A stretch of DNA of 64,000 nucleotides, taken from assembly GCA_018110825.1 (NCBI GenBank), contig JAGBCL010000014.1, positions 90,467-154,466 on the forward strand, given 5' to 3'. This document shows positions 17,816 to 27,110 of this stretch, piece after piece (position 1 is the first letter of the stretch; every line of letters begins with the position of its first letter). Made by a program: the position numbers and the translations under genes. The notes under the pieces are model-generated. The model ran no database searches. It was given only the letters and a program-made list of their open reading frames with translations, and was not told the origin of the DNA. The stretch is from Oscillospiraceae bacterium. Lineage in GTDB: Bacteria > Bacillota > Clostridia > Oscillospirales > Ruminococcaceae.

Positions 17816-18280
17816 TTATAATTCCATACGCATTTCTGTATTGCCACGTTCTATAAAGCCTTTTTTCAAGTATACATGTTTTCCCATCTCTGTTGCAGAA
17901 AGGTCAATACAAGTTATACCTTCTGATTTTGCGTCAGATATAAGTCTGTCAAGAATTTGTGAAGCAATTCCAAGTCTGCGATATGTTGAAACGGTATAAA
18001 CATTCATAAGGTAACAAGTACTGCCGCTAAGGAAATGCACACTTGCAGGTTTTTCAAGTCTTACCATAAAAATTACAGAAACTGCCTTTCCATTATCTTC
18101 GGCAAGATATGCTGTAAAATCCTTATCCATATGTGTTGCAAAATAATCAGGCAATTGAGAATTGAGTGCATTTACTTGTTTTTCTGAAAGTTCACCTTCA
18201 ACATCTGTCATGTACATAAATCTGAATTTAACTAATGTTTCAATATCTTTTTTAGTTGCAGTTCTGATAGTAATACTCAT
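17816..18280 (-). CDS. GNAT-family N-acetyltransferase
   Basis: 154 residues. The acetyl-CoA motif is VYTVSTYRRLGIASQILDRL (about 95-114), with R-R-L-G-I-A as the Q/RxxGxG/A loop. The end, KKGFIERGNTEMRMEL, is typical of GNAT proteins. The substrate is unknown. The start overlaps the potD stop by one base (TAATG), so it is translated with the polyamine transporter operon; acetylation of polyamines or a related amine is a reasonable guess but not shown. Confidence 0.85.
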   Translation of the reverse strand: MSITIRTATKKDIETLVKFRFMYMTDVEGELSEKQVNALNSQLPDYFATHMDKDFTAYLAEDNGKAVSVIFMVRLEKPASVHFLSGSTCYLMNVYTVSTYRRLGIASQILDRLISDAKSEGITCIDLSATEMGKHVYLKKGFIERGNTEMRMEL

Positions 18281-19554
18281 TAAAAAATATCCTTTTTCTT
18301 TTTAATATAACGCATTATAAGGATTGTAATTGAAAGAATTACACATATAAGCATAAATGCAGGGACAAGCCATTTATTCTTGGTTTCTGACTGTGTAGAT
18401 TTAAGCTCCGTCCATAAATCCTGCATTTTTTGATTTGCTTCATCAGAAAGATTGCGGAAAACAGTTGTATTTGACATAAGGTATTCATCAGTAAGATATG
18501 AAATGCCATCATTCTTAATCTCATCATCAAGCATTTCATATGCCGCTGTATTCGGTGTTGAATAACCAACATAATACGTATTTGAGTATGCAATATCAGG
18601 CTCACATAGAAAATTGATATACATTTCAGCAGCTTCCTTCTGCTTTGCACCCTTTGGAATACAGATACCATCAATAAAGAGGTTTGTTCCGCTTTTAGGA
18701 ATTACAAATCCTAAATCCTCGTATTCTGCCATAAGTGTAACAGCGTCCCCTGCATAATATGGTGCAATCAAAGCTTCACCTGCACCCATCTTATCAAAGA
18801 TTTCGTCCATTACATAAGCCTGAACAACTTTTTTCTGCTCTTTAAGAAGCTCAGCAGCTTCTTCAAGTTCTTTTTCATCTTCAGTATTCAATGAATAACC
18901 TAAGCGAAGTTCTGCAATTGCAAAAGCATCTCTTGGATTATCAAACATAAGTATTCTGTCGGCATAGTCCTCACTCCACAGAATGTCCCAGTCGATATTT
19001 TCCTCTTCAATAAGTGTTGTGTCGTATATAATACCTACTGTACCCCAGAAATATGGAACCGAATACTTATTTTCAGGGTCAAAAGCCTGATTTTTATACG
19101 CTTCACCAATGTATTTATAATTCGGAATATTATCCATATTAAGAGGAAGAATCATATCTTCCTTTATCATACGCGAAATCATATAATCAGAAGGAATGAT
19201 AATGTCATAACTTGCTCCGCCACCTTTGAGCTTTGCATAAAGTTCTTCGTTTGTAGCATAGTTAGTATAATTTACTTTAATACCGGTAAGCTTGGTAAAT
19301 TCAGCATTTACATTGAGTGTTCCCTCATCTGAACCGTCAGAAATGTATTCGCCCCAGTTATAAACGTTAATACTTATGTCATCGTCATAAAAACGTTTAT
19401 AATATTCTTCATCGGCAACGGTAAGGGTCTGCACTTCTGTTTCTTCATCTTCTTCAACAGCATCGGTTTCGGAGGAACAGCCTGTGAACATACTTCCGCA
19501 CATTAATACTGCCAAAGCTGCTACAGCAAATCTTCTTTTCAGGAATTTTTTCAA
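18280..19554 (-). CDS. potD: Spermidine/putrescine-binding lipoprotein PotD with C-terminal membrane helix
   Basis: A 424-residue substrate-binding protein of the polyamine ABC transporter. The lipoprotein signal ends in the lipobox FTGC (Cys near 26). An acidic spacer is followed by the binding fold (VNYTNYATNEELYAKLKGGG; YSVPYFWGTVGIIYD; NPRDAFAIAELRLGYSLN; LFIDGICIPKGAKQKEAAEM). Unusually the protein ends in a second membrane segment (PAFMLICVILSITILIMRYI) and KKKKD. Translation appears to begin at TTG (19552-19554), overlapping the potC stop. Confidence 0.92.
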   Translation of the reverse strand: MKKFLKRRFAVAALAVLMCGSMFTGCSSETDAVEEDEETEVQTLTVADEEYYKRFYDDDISINVYNWGEYISDGSDEGTLNVNAEFTKLTGIKVNYTNYATNEELYAKLKGGGASYDIIIPSDYMISRMIKEDMILPLNMDNIPNYKYIGEAYKNQAFDPENKYSVPYFWGTVGIIYDTTLIEEENIDWDILWSEDYADRILMFDNPRDAFAIAELRLGYSLNTEDEKELEEAAELLKEQKKVVQAYVMDEIFDKMGAGEALIAPYYAGDAVTLMAEYEDLGFVIPKSGTNLFIDGICIPKGAKQKEAAEMYINFLCEPDIAYSNTYYVGYSTPNTAAYEMLDDEIKNDGISYLTDEYLMSNTTVFRNLSDEANQKMQDLWTELKSTQSETKNKWLVPAFMLICVILSITILIMRYIKKKKDIF

Positions 19555-20360
19555 ACCCTCTCCCCCTTTACCTTGACTTTATTATTCTCACTCTTTCTTT
19601 CGATAACATTTTTCAACACAAGAACAATTACAACAACCAGGAAAATAATCGTTGAAAGAGCATTAATTTCTGGGCTTACCTTACGTCTTGTCATAGAATA
19701 GATTGTTACAGGGAGAGTCTGTGAATCGGATCCGCTTGTAAAGTAGCTGATAATAAAGTCATCCAGTGAGAATGTGAAGGACATCATGAAGCCTGAAAGC
19801 ACGCCTGGCATAATTTCAGGAAGTACGACCTTAAAAAACGCTTGACGTGAATTACAGCCAAGATCTTGTGCTGCTTCGTAGAGAAACGGATCCATCTGTC
19901 TGAATTTCGGCATTACATTGAGAATTACATACGGCACGCTGAATGTGATATGTGCGATAAGTAATGTCCAGAAACCAAACTCAAAGTTCATTCTTGCTGC
20001 AAAGAACACAAACAGGAGCATAAGAGATACACCTGTTACGATTTCAGGATTGATAATTGGAAAATTGGTAATGTTCATTACAATTGCTTTCGGCACTTTC
20101 TTCATATTATTGATACCGATTGCAGCAGCTGTACCAAGAATTGTTGCGGTTATGGAAGCAATTACGGCAATGATAATTGTATTCCAGAGGGACTCCATAA
20201 TTATTTCATTACGGAAAAGCTTGAGATACCATTCAAAGGTAAAACCTGACATTACGGTACGGCTCTTAGTTGTGTTGAAAGAGAATACAATCAGCACGAA
20301 AATAGGCACATAGAGAAAGAAAAGGACAAGTCCAAGATATATTTTACTTAATTTTTTCAT
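19551..20360 (-). CDS. potC: Spermidine/putrescine ABC transporter permease PotC
   Basis: A 269-residue inner permease with about six membrane helices (IYLGLVLFFLYVPIFVLIVF at the N-terminus) and the EAA loop EAAQDLGCNSRQAFFKVVLP, which docks PotA. The open frame begins 13 codons earlier, but ATG 20360 has a GGGGAG ribosome-binding site and the typical MKKL start. It is the third gene of potABCD. Confidence 0.94.
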   Translation of the reverse strand: MKKLSKIYLGLVLFFLYVPIFVLIVFSFNTTKSRTVMSGFTFEWYLKLFRNEIIMESLWNTIIIAVIASITATILGTAAAIGINNMKKVPKAIVMNITNFPIINPEIVTGVSLMLLFVFFAARMNFEFGFWTLLIAHITFSVPYVILNVMPKFRQMDPFLYEAAQDLGCNSRQAFFKVVLPEIMPGVLSGFMMSFTFSLDDFIISYFTSGSDSQTLPVTIYSMTRRKVSPEINALSTIIFLVVVIVLVLKNVIERKSENNKVKVKGERV

Positions 20361-20376
20361 CGTGTACTCCCCTTTC

Positions 20377-21186
20377 TTATAGCAATACAGCGCCGTCATC
20401 GTTATCGAACTGGTTCATAATTGTCATAATCAGAAGTATAATAACCATAAGTACCAGTGAAATTGCCGCACCAAGATTTACGTTGTACGCATTACCAAGA
20501 AATTGCATTTCGATAAGGTCGCCAATAAGCAGATTTCCGCCGCCACCCAGCATTCTGGAAATAATAAATGTACTGATTGCGGGGACGAAAACCATTGTAA
20601 TCCCTGACATAACACCAGGGAGACTGAGTGGAAATACAACACGAAGAATAGTTTTCCACGGGTTACAGCCAAGGTCGGATGCTGCTTCGATAACGCTCTT
20701 GTCAATCTTGACCATTACAGAATAAATCGGCAGAATCATATACGGCAGATAGTTATACACCATACCGAGGACAACTGCGCCTTCGGTATTAAGCATTTTA
20801 AATGGTCCGAGACCGATAAACCCGAGAATTGTATTGATAATACCGTTGTTGCCAAGCATTGTCATCCAGGCATATGTACGAAGCAGGAAGTTCATCCACA
20901 TAGGTAGCATAACTATCATCAGCATTGTACTTTGAACATTTTTGCTGAAACCTGTCAAAATGTATGCGAGAGGATACGAAATTACAAGACAAATTACTGT
21001 AGCAATTGCTGCAAGCCATATTGAACGAACAAAAATCTGCGAATACTGTGCAACATCTGCTACATAATCAAGTGTAAAGTTGCCATCCTTGTCAGTAAAA
21101 GCAAAATAACCTACCATTATAAGCGGAACAAGGATAAACACAAACATCCACACAAGGTATGGTGCGGCGATAAGCTTATTCTTCAT
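20377..21186 (-). CDS. potB: Spermidine/putrescine ABC transporter permease PotB
   Basis: A 269-residue permease with about six helices ([21 protein letters not shown]) and the EAA loop [20 protein letters not shown]. The start at 21186 is behind GGAGG inside the end of potA, giving an 11-nt overlap; the longer open frame was rejected. It pairs with PotC to form the membrane channel. Confidence 0.94.
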   Translation of the reverse strand: MKNKLIAAPYLVWMFVFILVPLIMVGYFAFTDKDGNFTLDYVADVAQYSQIFVRSIWLAAIATVICLVISYPLAYILTGFSKNVQSTMLMIVMLPMWMNFLLRTYAWMTMLGNNGIINTILGFIGLGPFKMLNTEGAVVLGMVYNYLPYMILPIYSVMVKIDKSVIEAASDLGCNPWKTILRVVFPLSLPGVMSGITMVFVPAISTFIISRMLGGGGNLLIGDLIEMQFLGNAYNVNLGAAISLVLMVIILLIMTIMNQFDNDDGAVLL

Positions 21187-22252
21187 CAGGCACTTCCTCC
21201 TCGGATTTTTCGGTTTCCTTGAGCTTATGCATGATATGAATATCGTCAGGACCAAAAGAAAGACCTACAGAAGCACCCTTATCAGCTGCCTTTGTGGAAT
21301 GTACCATCCAGCGGTAATCATATGCATCAATGAGCATTTCGTAGTGCACGCCCTTGAAGATAACTGACTCGACAACACCACAGAGCTTAGCCTGCTCAGG
21401 CGGAACAATTGTGATATCCTCAGGACGGATTACAACGTCAACTGGTGTATTTTCACCGAAACCACCATCAACACAGTCGAATTCCCTGCCGCTGATTTCA
21501 ACAAGCTTGTCCTTAATCATAAGACCATTTAGAATGTTACTCTCACCAATAAAATCAGCAACAAAAGCATTCTCAGGTTCGTTGTAAATATCAACAGGAG
21601 AGCCAATCTGCTGAATAACACCGCCATTCATTACAACAACAGTATCACTCATTGTGAGGGCTTCTTCCTGGTCATGTGTTACATATATAAATGTGATTTC
21701 AAGCTGCTGCTGGATACGCTTCAGTTCAATCTGCATTTCCTTACGGAGTTTAAGGTCAAGTGCGCCAAGTGGTTCGTCAAGCAAGAGAACCTTCGGGTGA
21801 TTAACAAGGGCACGTGCGATAGCAACACGCTGCTGCTGGCCGCCTGAAAGGCGCTGTACCGTACGCTTTTCGAAACCTACGAGGTTAACAAGCTTAAGCA
21901 TTTCAGCAACACGCTTATTGATTTCCTTTTCTGGAACTTTCTGAACACGGAGTCCGAAAGCTATATTTTCATATACGTTAAGATGCGGGAAAAGTGCATA
22001 TCTCTGAAAAACGGTATTTACGTTACGCTTATATGGCGGAAGTCCGTTGATTTCCTTTCCATCAAACATAACTGTACCGCTATCGGGATTTATAAAACCG
22101 CCGATAATACGAAGTGTAGTTGTTTTACCACAGCCGGAAGGACCAAGAAGTGTTACAAACTCCTTATCTTTAATATTAAGATTGATTTTGTCAAGTATTC
22201 TTTCTCCGTCAAATTCAACCACAATATCCTTTAATTCTACAATATTGTTCAA
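21176..22252 (-). CDS. potA: Polyamine ABC transporter ATP-binding protein PotA
   Basis: A 358-residue ATPase with Walker [10 protein letters not shown], the signature [16 protein letters not shown], Walker [13 protein letters not shown] and a C-terminal TOBE region (about 280-340). It powers polyamine import. The start is TTG at 22252, behind AAAGGAAG. It is the first gene of the operon. The upstream 160 nt contain a TATAAT-like box (about 22313) without a convincing -35. Confidence 0.95.
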   Translation of the reverse strand: MNNIVELKDIVVEFDGERILDKINLNIKDKEFVTLLGPSGCGKTTTLRIIGGFINPDSGTVMFDGKEINGLPPYKRNVNTVFQRYALFPHLNVYENIAFGLRVQKVPEKEINKRVAEMLKLVNLVGFEKRTVQRLSGGQQQRVAIARALVNHPKVLLLDEPLGALDLKLRKEMQIELKRIQQQLEITFIYVTHDQEEALTMSDTVVVMNGGVIQQIGSPVDIYNEPENAFVADFIGESNILNGLMIKDKLVEISGREFDCVDGGFGENTPVDVVIRPEDITIVPPEQAKLCGVVESVIFKGVHYEMLIDAYDYRWMVHSTKAADKGASVGLSFGPDDIHIMHKLKETEKSEEEVPDEE

Positions 22253-22376
22253 TTCCCCAGCTTCCTTTCATATCTTAATTTGTATTAAAGACATACAATT
22301 TATACTTTAACCTATTATAGCAAAAAAGTCAATATATTTCTATGAATTTTTTCATATATCGACATAAATTTTACAG

Positions 22377-22409
22377 TAAAAAACACCTCTGTAATTCATA
22401 CAGAGGTTT
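22377..22409 (-). terminator. Terminator of the 22414-22830 acetyltransferase gene
   Basis: Read on the minus strand: stem ACCTCTGTA / TACAGAGGT followed by GTTTTTT. Confidence 0.85.
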
Positions 22410-22413
22410 AAAG

Positions 22414-22830
22414 TTACTTGACTTCATACATTATTTTCAAACGTTGTGCTTCATTTGTTGTGAAGCCTATTTTTTCATAAAACGGTATTTTGTCAGGTAC
22501 AGCCGCAAGTTCAACAAATACCTGTGTACCCTTTATACCATTATCATTCACAAATTTCAACAATTCATTGACAAGCATTCTGCCTATCCCCTTGCCCTGA
22601 TATTCGGGACGAACAACCACATCCTTGATATAATAACACAGCCCCATATCGCCTATCATTCTTGCCATTGCGATTGCTTTATCACCGTCATAAACGGATA
22701 CTCTGAAAATGGTATTCTGCATTGCAAGTTCAGTTTGTTCCAAAGACGGTGCACCGTCCCAGACGCTTTCCCAAAGGGAGATAAATTCTTCGGCGGTGAG
22801 TTCGTTGTATTTTATTGTTAAGTTATTCAT
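22414..22830 (-). CDS. GNAT-family N-acetyltransferase
   Basis: 138 residues. The acetyl-CoA motif is VVVRPEYQGKGIGRMLVNEL (about 90-109), preceded by AMARMIGDMGLCYYIKDV and followed by FYEKIGFTTNEAQRLKIMYE. It belongs to the small single-domain GNAT proteins related to aminoglycoside or amine acetyltransferases; the substrate cannot be told. It is a single-gene unit with a GAAAGGA ribosome-binding site and its own terminator, divergent from the next gene. Confidence 0.85.
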   Translation of the reverse strand: MNNLTIKYNELTAEEFISLWESVWDGAPSLEQTELAMQNTIFRVSVYDGDKAIAMARMIGDMGLCYYIKDVVVRPEYQGKGIGRMLVNELLKFVNDNGIKGTQVFVELAAVPDKIPFYEKIGFTTNEAQRLKIMYEVK

Positions 22831-22853
22831 TATATCAAATCCTTTCTTTTTTA

Positions 22854-22882
22854 TTGACTACATCACACAATAATGATATACT
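22854..22882 (+). promoter_or_regulatory. Sigma-A promoter for the 22913 gene
   Basis: TTGACT (22854-22859), a 17-nt spacer, TATACT (22877-22882). Confidence 0.65.
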
Positions 22883-22912
22883 TAAATTAATAAAATAAGG
22901 GAGGAAATATTT

Positions 22913-23311
22913 ATGGATATTACGTTAGATGCAGGAAAATTTTCTCTTTCATTAATTCCTGAAATTTATTTTTCTGATATTGAATATCCCGAAAATACTA
23001 TTTTACATATACAACTTTACAGCAATGGTTTCAGTGCTAAAACAGCTATGGATATTGATTATAAAGAATTTAAGATATTTATTTCTGAAATAAATAATCT
23101 TTATAATACATTAAACGGAAGTACATCGATTACTGAACCATACGGCTCACAAAAAATCACTTTTTCAGCAGACAAAACAGGACATATTGATGTTATGGGG
23201 AGCCTTAACTCCATAACTGACGGATACAGTCATTCATTAGAATTTGAAAACTCATTTGACCAAACATATCTAAAAGACTTTATAGCTGAACTAAATAAAT
23301 TGATAAAATGA
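22913..23311 (+). CDS. Unknown 132-residue protein
   Basis: No family is recognised. The sequence alternates hydrophobic and polar residues in a beta-like pattern (FSLSLIPEIYFSDIEY; ILHIQLYSNGFSAKTAMDID; HIDVMGSLNSITDGYSHSLE) and has a helical end (YLKDFIAELNKLIK). There is no signal peptide or membrane segment, so it is probably a small cytosolic domain. Expression looks real: it has a promoter, a GGGAGG ribosome-binding site and a terminator. Confidence 0.75.
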   Translation: MDITLDAGKFSLSLIPEIYFSDIEYPENTILHIQLYSNGFSAKTAMDIDYKEFKIFISEINNLYNTLNGSTSITEPYGSQKITFSADKTGHIDVMGSLNSITDGYSHSLEFENSFDQTYLKDFIAELNKLIK

Positions 23312-23343
23312 CCTTAGAAGAACAGATTTCTTCTAAGGTCATT
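23307..23343. terminator. Bidirectional terminator
   Basis: Long stem AATGACCTTAGAAGAA / TTCTTCTAAGGTCATT (one arm begins in the stop region of the upstream gene), between two convergent genes. Confidence 0.85.
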
Positions 23344-23347
23344 ATTC

Positions 23348-24751
23348 TTATTCCTCAAAAAATGCACTGAAAGCCTTATATGTCATATAAACGTCTGTCT
23401 TTGCAACTACTTCATAAGGAGCGTGCATTGCGAGAACAGGTACGCCTACGTCGATTACGTCCATATTCATATTAGCAAGGTATGCGGCTACTGTTCCGCC
23501 GCCGCCGAGGTCAACCTTGCCCAGTTCGCCTGTCTGCCAGATGATATCATTCTTTTCCATAAGTGCACGGACTCTGCCAACGAATTCAGCGGAAGCGTCA
23601 GATGTGCTTGACTTACCTCTTGCACCTGTGAACTTTGTTACTACAACACCGTAGTTAAGGAATGCTGCATTTCTTCTTTCCACAACGTCAGGGAAAGTCG
23701 GGTCGAATGCTGCATTAACATCAGCAGAAAGACATTCTGTATTGGAAATGAGAGTTCTGCCCTTTACGCCAAAGCTTTCAGCAAGGTCATAAAGGAAGTT
23801 TTCGAGGTATGCAGAGCAAAGACCTGTGTTGCCGTCGCTGCCTGTTTCTTCCTTGTCTGTAAGGCAAACAACCGCTGTCTTATTGACTTTATCACAGCCA
23901 AGGATTGCTTCAAGTGCTGTATATGCACAAACTCTGTCATCGTGACCGTATGCACCGATAAGGCTTCTGTCAAAGCCGATATCCTTTGCCTTGAATGCAG
24001 GCACCATTTCAAATTCTGCAGAAAGGAAATCAGATTCAATCATGCCATACTTTTCATTAAGAATAGAAAGGATATTCAGCTTTACCTTTTCACTGATATC
24101 ATCGTCACGGAATGGTCTTGAACCAACGATTACATTAAGCTCCTCACCCTTGATACCTTCGTTGAGAGTACGCTTAACCTGTTCCTGTGCAAGATGTGGG
24201 AGAAGGTCACTGATAAAGAATACGGGGTCATTTTCGTCCTCACCGATACAGATTGTAACCTTTGTACCGTCTTTCTTTACGGCTACACCGTGGAGAGAAA
24301 GTGGAATTGTTGCCCACTGATACTTCTTGATGCCACCATAGTAATGAGTTTTGAAGAGTGCTACTTCGTTATCCTCATAAAGCGGATTCTGTTTCAAGTC
24401 AATTCTTGGAGAATCGATATGTGCAGCAGCAAGATGAACACCGTTTTCAATTGGTTCATTACCGATTACTGCAAGAATAATTGCCTTACCACGGTTGTTG
24501 TAGTAAATCTTATCCCCTGCTTTAAGGGACATACCCTGCGTGTACTCAACAAAGCCTTCTTCTTTTGCACGAGCAATTGTTGTTACAACAGCCTCACGTT
24601 CAGTTTTTGCACTGTCAAGAAAGCTCTTGTAGCTTTCGCAGAAATCATCGCAAGCAGCGATTTCTGTGTCCGCCATAATAAGACCTGCGTGCTTACGTTC
24701 CATAAAAATCTGTTCTTTAAGAAGAGCAGCAGCTGATTTTTCCTTTGACAT
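23348..24751 (-). CDS. M18-family aminopeptidase (aspartyl-type)
   Basis: A 467-residue zinc metallopeptidase of family M18, which removes N-terminal acidic or other residues from peptides in the cytosol. Metal and catalytic signatures are visible: AAHIDSPRIDLK (His-Asp), DKEETGSDGNTG (Glu pair), SADVNAAFDPTF and the last metal His in MHAPYEVVAKTDVYMTYKA. The length fits the family. The start has a GAAAGGATT ribosome-binding site. The downstream terminator is shared with the preceding convergent gene. Confidence 0.92.
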   Translation of the reverse strand: MSKEKSAAALLKEQIFMERKHAGLIMADTEIAACDDFCESYKSFLDSAKTEREAVVTTIARAKEEGFVEYTQGMSLKAGDKIYYNNRGKAIILAVIGNEPIENGVHLAAAHIDSPRIDLKQNPLYEDNEVALFKTHYYGGIKKYQWATIPLSLHGVAVKKDGTKVTICIGEDENDPVFFISDLLPHLAQEQVKRTLNEGIKGEELNVIVGSRPFRDDDISEKVKLNILSILNEKYGMIESDFLSAEFEMVPAFKAKDIGFDRSLIGAYGHDDRVCAYTALEAILGCDKVNKTAVVCLTDKEETGSDGNTGLCSAYLENFLYDLAESFGVKGRTLISNTECLSADVNAAFDPTFPDVVERRNAAFLNYGVVVTKFTGARGKSSTSDASAEFVGRVRALMEKNDIIWQTGELGKVDLGGGGTVAAYLANMNMDVIDVGVPVLAMHAPYEVVAKTDVYMTYKAFSAFFEE

Positions 24752-24768
24752 TTAAATCAATCCTTTCA

Positions 24769-25335
24769 TTATTTATCATCTTCATATAAATTAGTATACG
24801 CTTCATAAGCTTTCATTACTTTATTGACATAATGTGATGTAGTATCTGATGGAATTTTATCAAGTGTTTTACTGTCCAAACTATATTCCTTGCTTTTAAG
24901 CCATTCATTTACACTTCCTCTTCCTGAATGATACGCTGCAACAGCTGTTTCAACATCACCATATTCTTCATACAAAAGCATTATCAGATAGCTTCCGTAT
25001 TCAACATTATATTCGGGAGTATACATATCATCATAACTTATGTCACGTTCATCATTCATACGGAATTTAACCCATTCAAATGCATCTTCCATCAACTGCA
25101 TAAGTCCTCGTGCACCTACATCAGATGTAGCATCTGGGTTAAAGTTGCTTTCGGTTTTTATTACAGCATAAATAAGATACTTATCAATATCTGTTTCATA
25201 AGCAGCTTTTTCAACATAACTGCCGTACTCAATCGGATAGATATATTTTTTGCATATATTTTCAATATTCAGTATTCCTATTATAATCGCACCAAAAAAA
25301 GCAATAAGCAGAAAATTACTGAGTCTCTTCCGCAT
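24769..25335 (-). CDS. Membrane-anchored lytic transglycosylase (SLT domain)
   Basis: 188 residues. An N-terminal membrane anchor (about 5-25, FLLIAFFGAIIIGILNIE) is followed by an SLT domain. The catalytic Glu is in IKTESNFNPDATS, with GARGLMQLMEDAFEW and AVAAYHSGRGSVNEWL as the second and third motifs. It cleaves peptidoglycan between MurNAc and GlcNAc, outside the membrane. The start at 25335, behind AAGGAGT and overlapping the coaE end by 20 nt, was preferred to the upstream codon at 25362. Confidence 0.9.
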   Translation of the reverse strand: MRKRLSNFLLIAFFGAIIIGILNIENICKKYIYPIEYGSYVEKAAYETDIDKYLIYAVIKTESNFNPDATSDVGARGLMQLMEDAFEWVKFRMNDERDISYDDMYTPEYNVEYGSYLIMLLYEEYGDVETAVAAYHSGRGSVNEWLKSKEYSLDSKTLDKIPSDTTSHYVNKVMKAYEAYTNLYEDDK

Positions 25336-25963
25336 TATAATACTCCTTAATTTTCTCGGCAACCTCTTTTGACTTTTCTATAAGTTCGTCTACAGATTTA
25401 TTGTTCTTAATTATGAAATCCGAATGATTGATAAAGAATCGTTCTGTATGCTGGGATGAAAAACGTTTCTTTATCTGTTCAGCGGTAATTCCGTCACGCT
25501 GTGCTATTCGTGCAGTGCGATTTTTTTCAGTTGCTGTTACGCTGATAATAAGATTACAGAAATCATCTGCACGACTTTCAAAAAGTGTTGGTGCATCAAG
25601 AAGAACATACTTACACTTTTCATCACTTAACTTTTTTATTTTATTCAAAATTTCAGAAGTTATGTATGGATAGCTGATTGCGTTAAGTTGTTTGAGCTTT
25701 TCCTTATCGCTGAAAACAATATCAGCAAGTTTATGTCTGTTAAGAGTGCCATCTTCCTGTAGAATATCATTTCCGAAACACTCGGTCAATTCCGCAAGAC
25801 AAGGCATACCCTTTTCCATAATCTGACGGGCAATCTTATCGGCATTAATTATTGCAAAACCCTTTTCTTCAAAAACACGACAAACTGTAGTTTTTCCTGC
25901 TCCACTTTGACCTGTAAGACCAATCACAGCTATATCGGCTGCATCACACATTTTGATATTCAT
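25316..25963 (-). CDS. coaE: Dephospho-CoA kinase CoaE
   Basis: A 215-residue P-loop kinase for the last step of coenzyme A synthesis. GLTGQSGAGKTTV is the Walker A, followed by NADKIARQIM, LLDAPTLFES and the lid region RTARIAQRDGITAEQIKKR. The ATG at 25963 lies directly against AAGGGG; the next ATG, four codons in, is rather far from it, so the exact start is uncertain. It overlaps the transglycosylase gene and follows tsaC by 10 nt. Confidence 0.94.
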   Translation of the reverse strand: MNIKMCDAADIAVIGLTGQSGAGKTTVCRVFEEKGFAIINADKIARQIMEKGMPCLAELTECFGNDILQEDGTLNRHKLADIVFSDKEKLKQLNAISYPYITSEILNKIKKLSDEKCKYVLLDAPTLFESRADDFCNLIISVTATEKNRTARIAQRDGITAEQIKKRFSSQHTERFFINHSDFIIKNNKSVDELIEKSKEVAEKIKEYYNAEETQ

Positions 25964-25973
25964 CCCCTTATTT

Positions 25974-26987
25974 TTACAATGTTATAATTTCAAATCCTGC
26001 AGCACGCAGCAAACGGTTATACACTGCTAATCCAACGCCATCAACAAAAGGGCAGTATGCATAAACCTGCTTTGCACCTATATCATCAAATTCCCTAAGA
26101 ACCGCAAATAACTTTGACGCTTGTTCCTCTGAAGTATCACCGTAAGGTATACATGGTATTCTGCAATAACATTCATCTCTGCTAAATGGCATTGCATAAA
26201 TACCATCCCCACCGTGACTGTTTACATAATCAATATATTGTTCACGGCTTCCACTTATTATTGTTATATTTGCCTTTGGTGAATAATGCTTGTACTTCAT
26301 ACCCGGCGAACGAACTTGTTCACCCTCAATGGCAGCTTCAGTAATATGTTTATCACAGATTACTTCGGAAAACTCTGAAAGCTCATCTGCTGAAATAAAT
26401 CCTGGTCTCAACAAACGGATTTTTCCATTCTCAAAAGAAATAACAGTACTTTCAACACCTACAGGACAGCTTCCTCCATCCACAATAGCTGGAATTCTGC
26501 CATTCATATCGTTCATAACGTGCATCGCTGTTGTAGGACTTGGACTTCCCGAAAGATTTGCTGACGGTGCAGCAAGAGCTTTTCCGCTTTCCTGAATAAG
26601 TTTTCTTGCCGCAGGGTGATAAGGTATTCTTATACCAACCGTATCAAGTCCCGCACTTGTAACATTTGGAATTCTATTCTTTTTAGGTAAAACCATTGTA
26701 AGCGGTCCAGGACAAAATTTCTCGGCGAGCTTATATGCTAACTGAGGCACGTCATATACATATTCTTCAAGCTGAGAAATATCTGCAATATGGACAATAA
26801 GAGGATTATCCTGCGGTCTGCCCTTTGCTTTAAATATATTTTTTACAGCTTCTTCATTTTCTGCATCAGCAGCAAGTCCATAAACTGTTTCGGTAGGAAT
26901 TCCTACAACCTCGCCATCAGCGAGAAGCTTTGCTGCATAAGTTATATCATACTCTGATGTACTAAGCAGCTTAGTTTCATAGTTCAT
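25974..26987 (-). CDS. tsaC: L-threonylcarbamoyladenylate synthase (TsaC2/Sua5 type)
   Basis: A 337-residue enzyme making threonylcarbamoyl-AMP for the t6A37 modification of ANN-reading tRNAs. It has a YrdC domain (about 15-200: GIPTETVYGLAADAENEEAV; SANLSGSPSPTTA; GGSCPVGVESTVI), then a linker with SPGMKYKHYSPKA and a C-terminal Sua5 domain (about 230-337). The two-domain length is that of Sua5 rather than short TsaC. It lies downstream of prfA; a 123-nt spacer with two hairpins separates them. Confidence 0.93.
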   Translation of the reverse strand: MNYETKLLSTSEYDITYAAKLLADGEVVGIPTETVYGLAADAENEEAVKNIFKAKGRPQDNPLIVHIADISQLEEYVYDVPQLAYKLAEKFCPGPLTMVLPKKNRIPNVTSAGLDTVGIRIPYHPAARKLIQESGKALAAPSANLSGSPSPTTAMHVMNDMNGRIPAIVDGGSCPVGVESTVISFENGKIRLLRPGFISADELSEFSEVICDKHITEAAIEGEQVRSPGMKYKHYSPKANITIISGSREQYIDYVNSHGGDGIYAMPFSRDECYCRIPCIPYGDTSEEQASKLFAVLREFDDIGAKQVYAYCPFVDGVGLAVYNRLLRAAGFEIITL

Positions 26988-26995
26988 TTTCTGAC

Positions 26996-27067
26996 TACGC
27001 TTCGTATGAAGCGTATGTCCTCCTCTCTCGATGTTTCGTGATTTTCATAAGAAAAGTTCGGACTTTT
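26996..27067 (-). other. Two hairpins in the prfA-tsaC spacer
   Basis: The 123-nt gap holds no gene. Hairpin 1: TACGCTTC-GTAT-GAAGCGTA (26996-27015), only a few bases upstream of the tsaC ATG on the minus strand. Hairpin 2: AAAAGT-TCGG-ACTTTT (27052-27067). Neither is followed by a U-tract. Hairpin 1 sits where the tsaC ribosome-binding site should be, and that site is otherwise weak. Confidence 0.5.
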
Positions 27068-27110
27068 GTCGCAAAAGCAAAACTCTGATCTAAAAACATC
27101 TTTTCCAACT

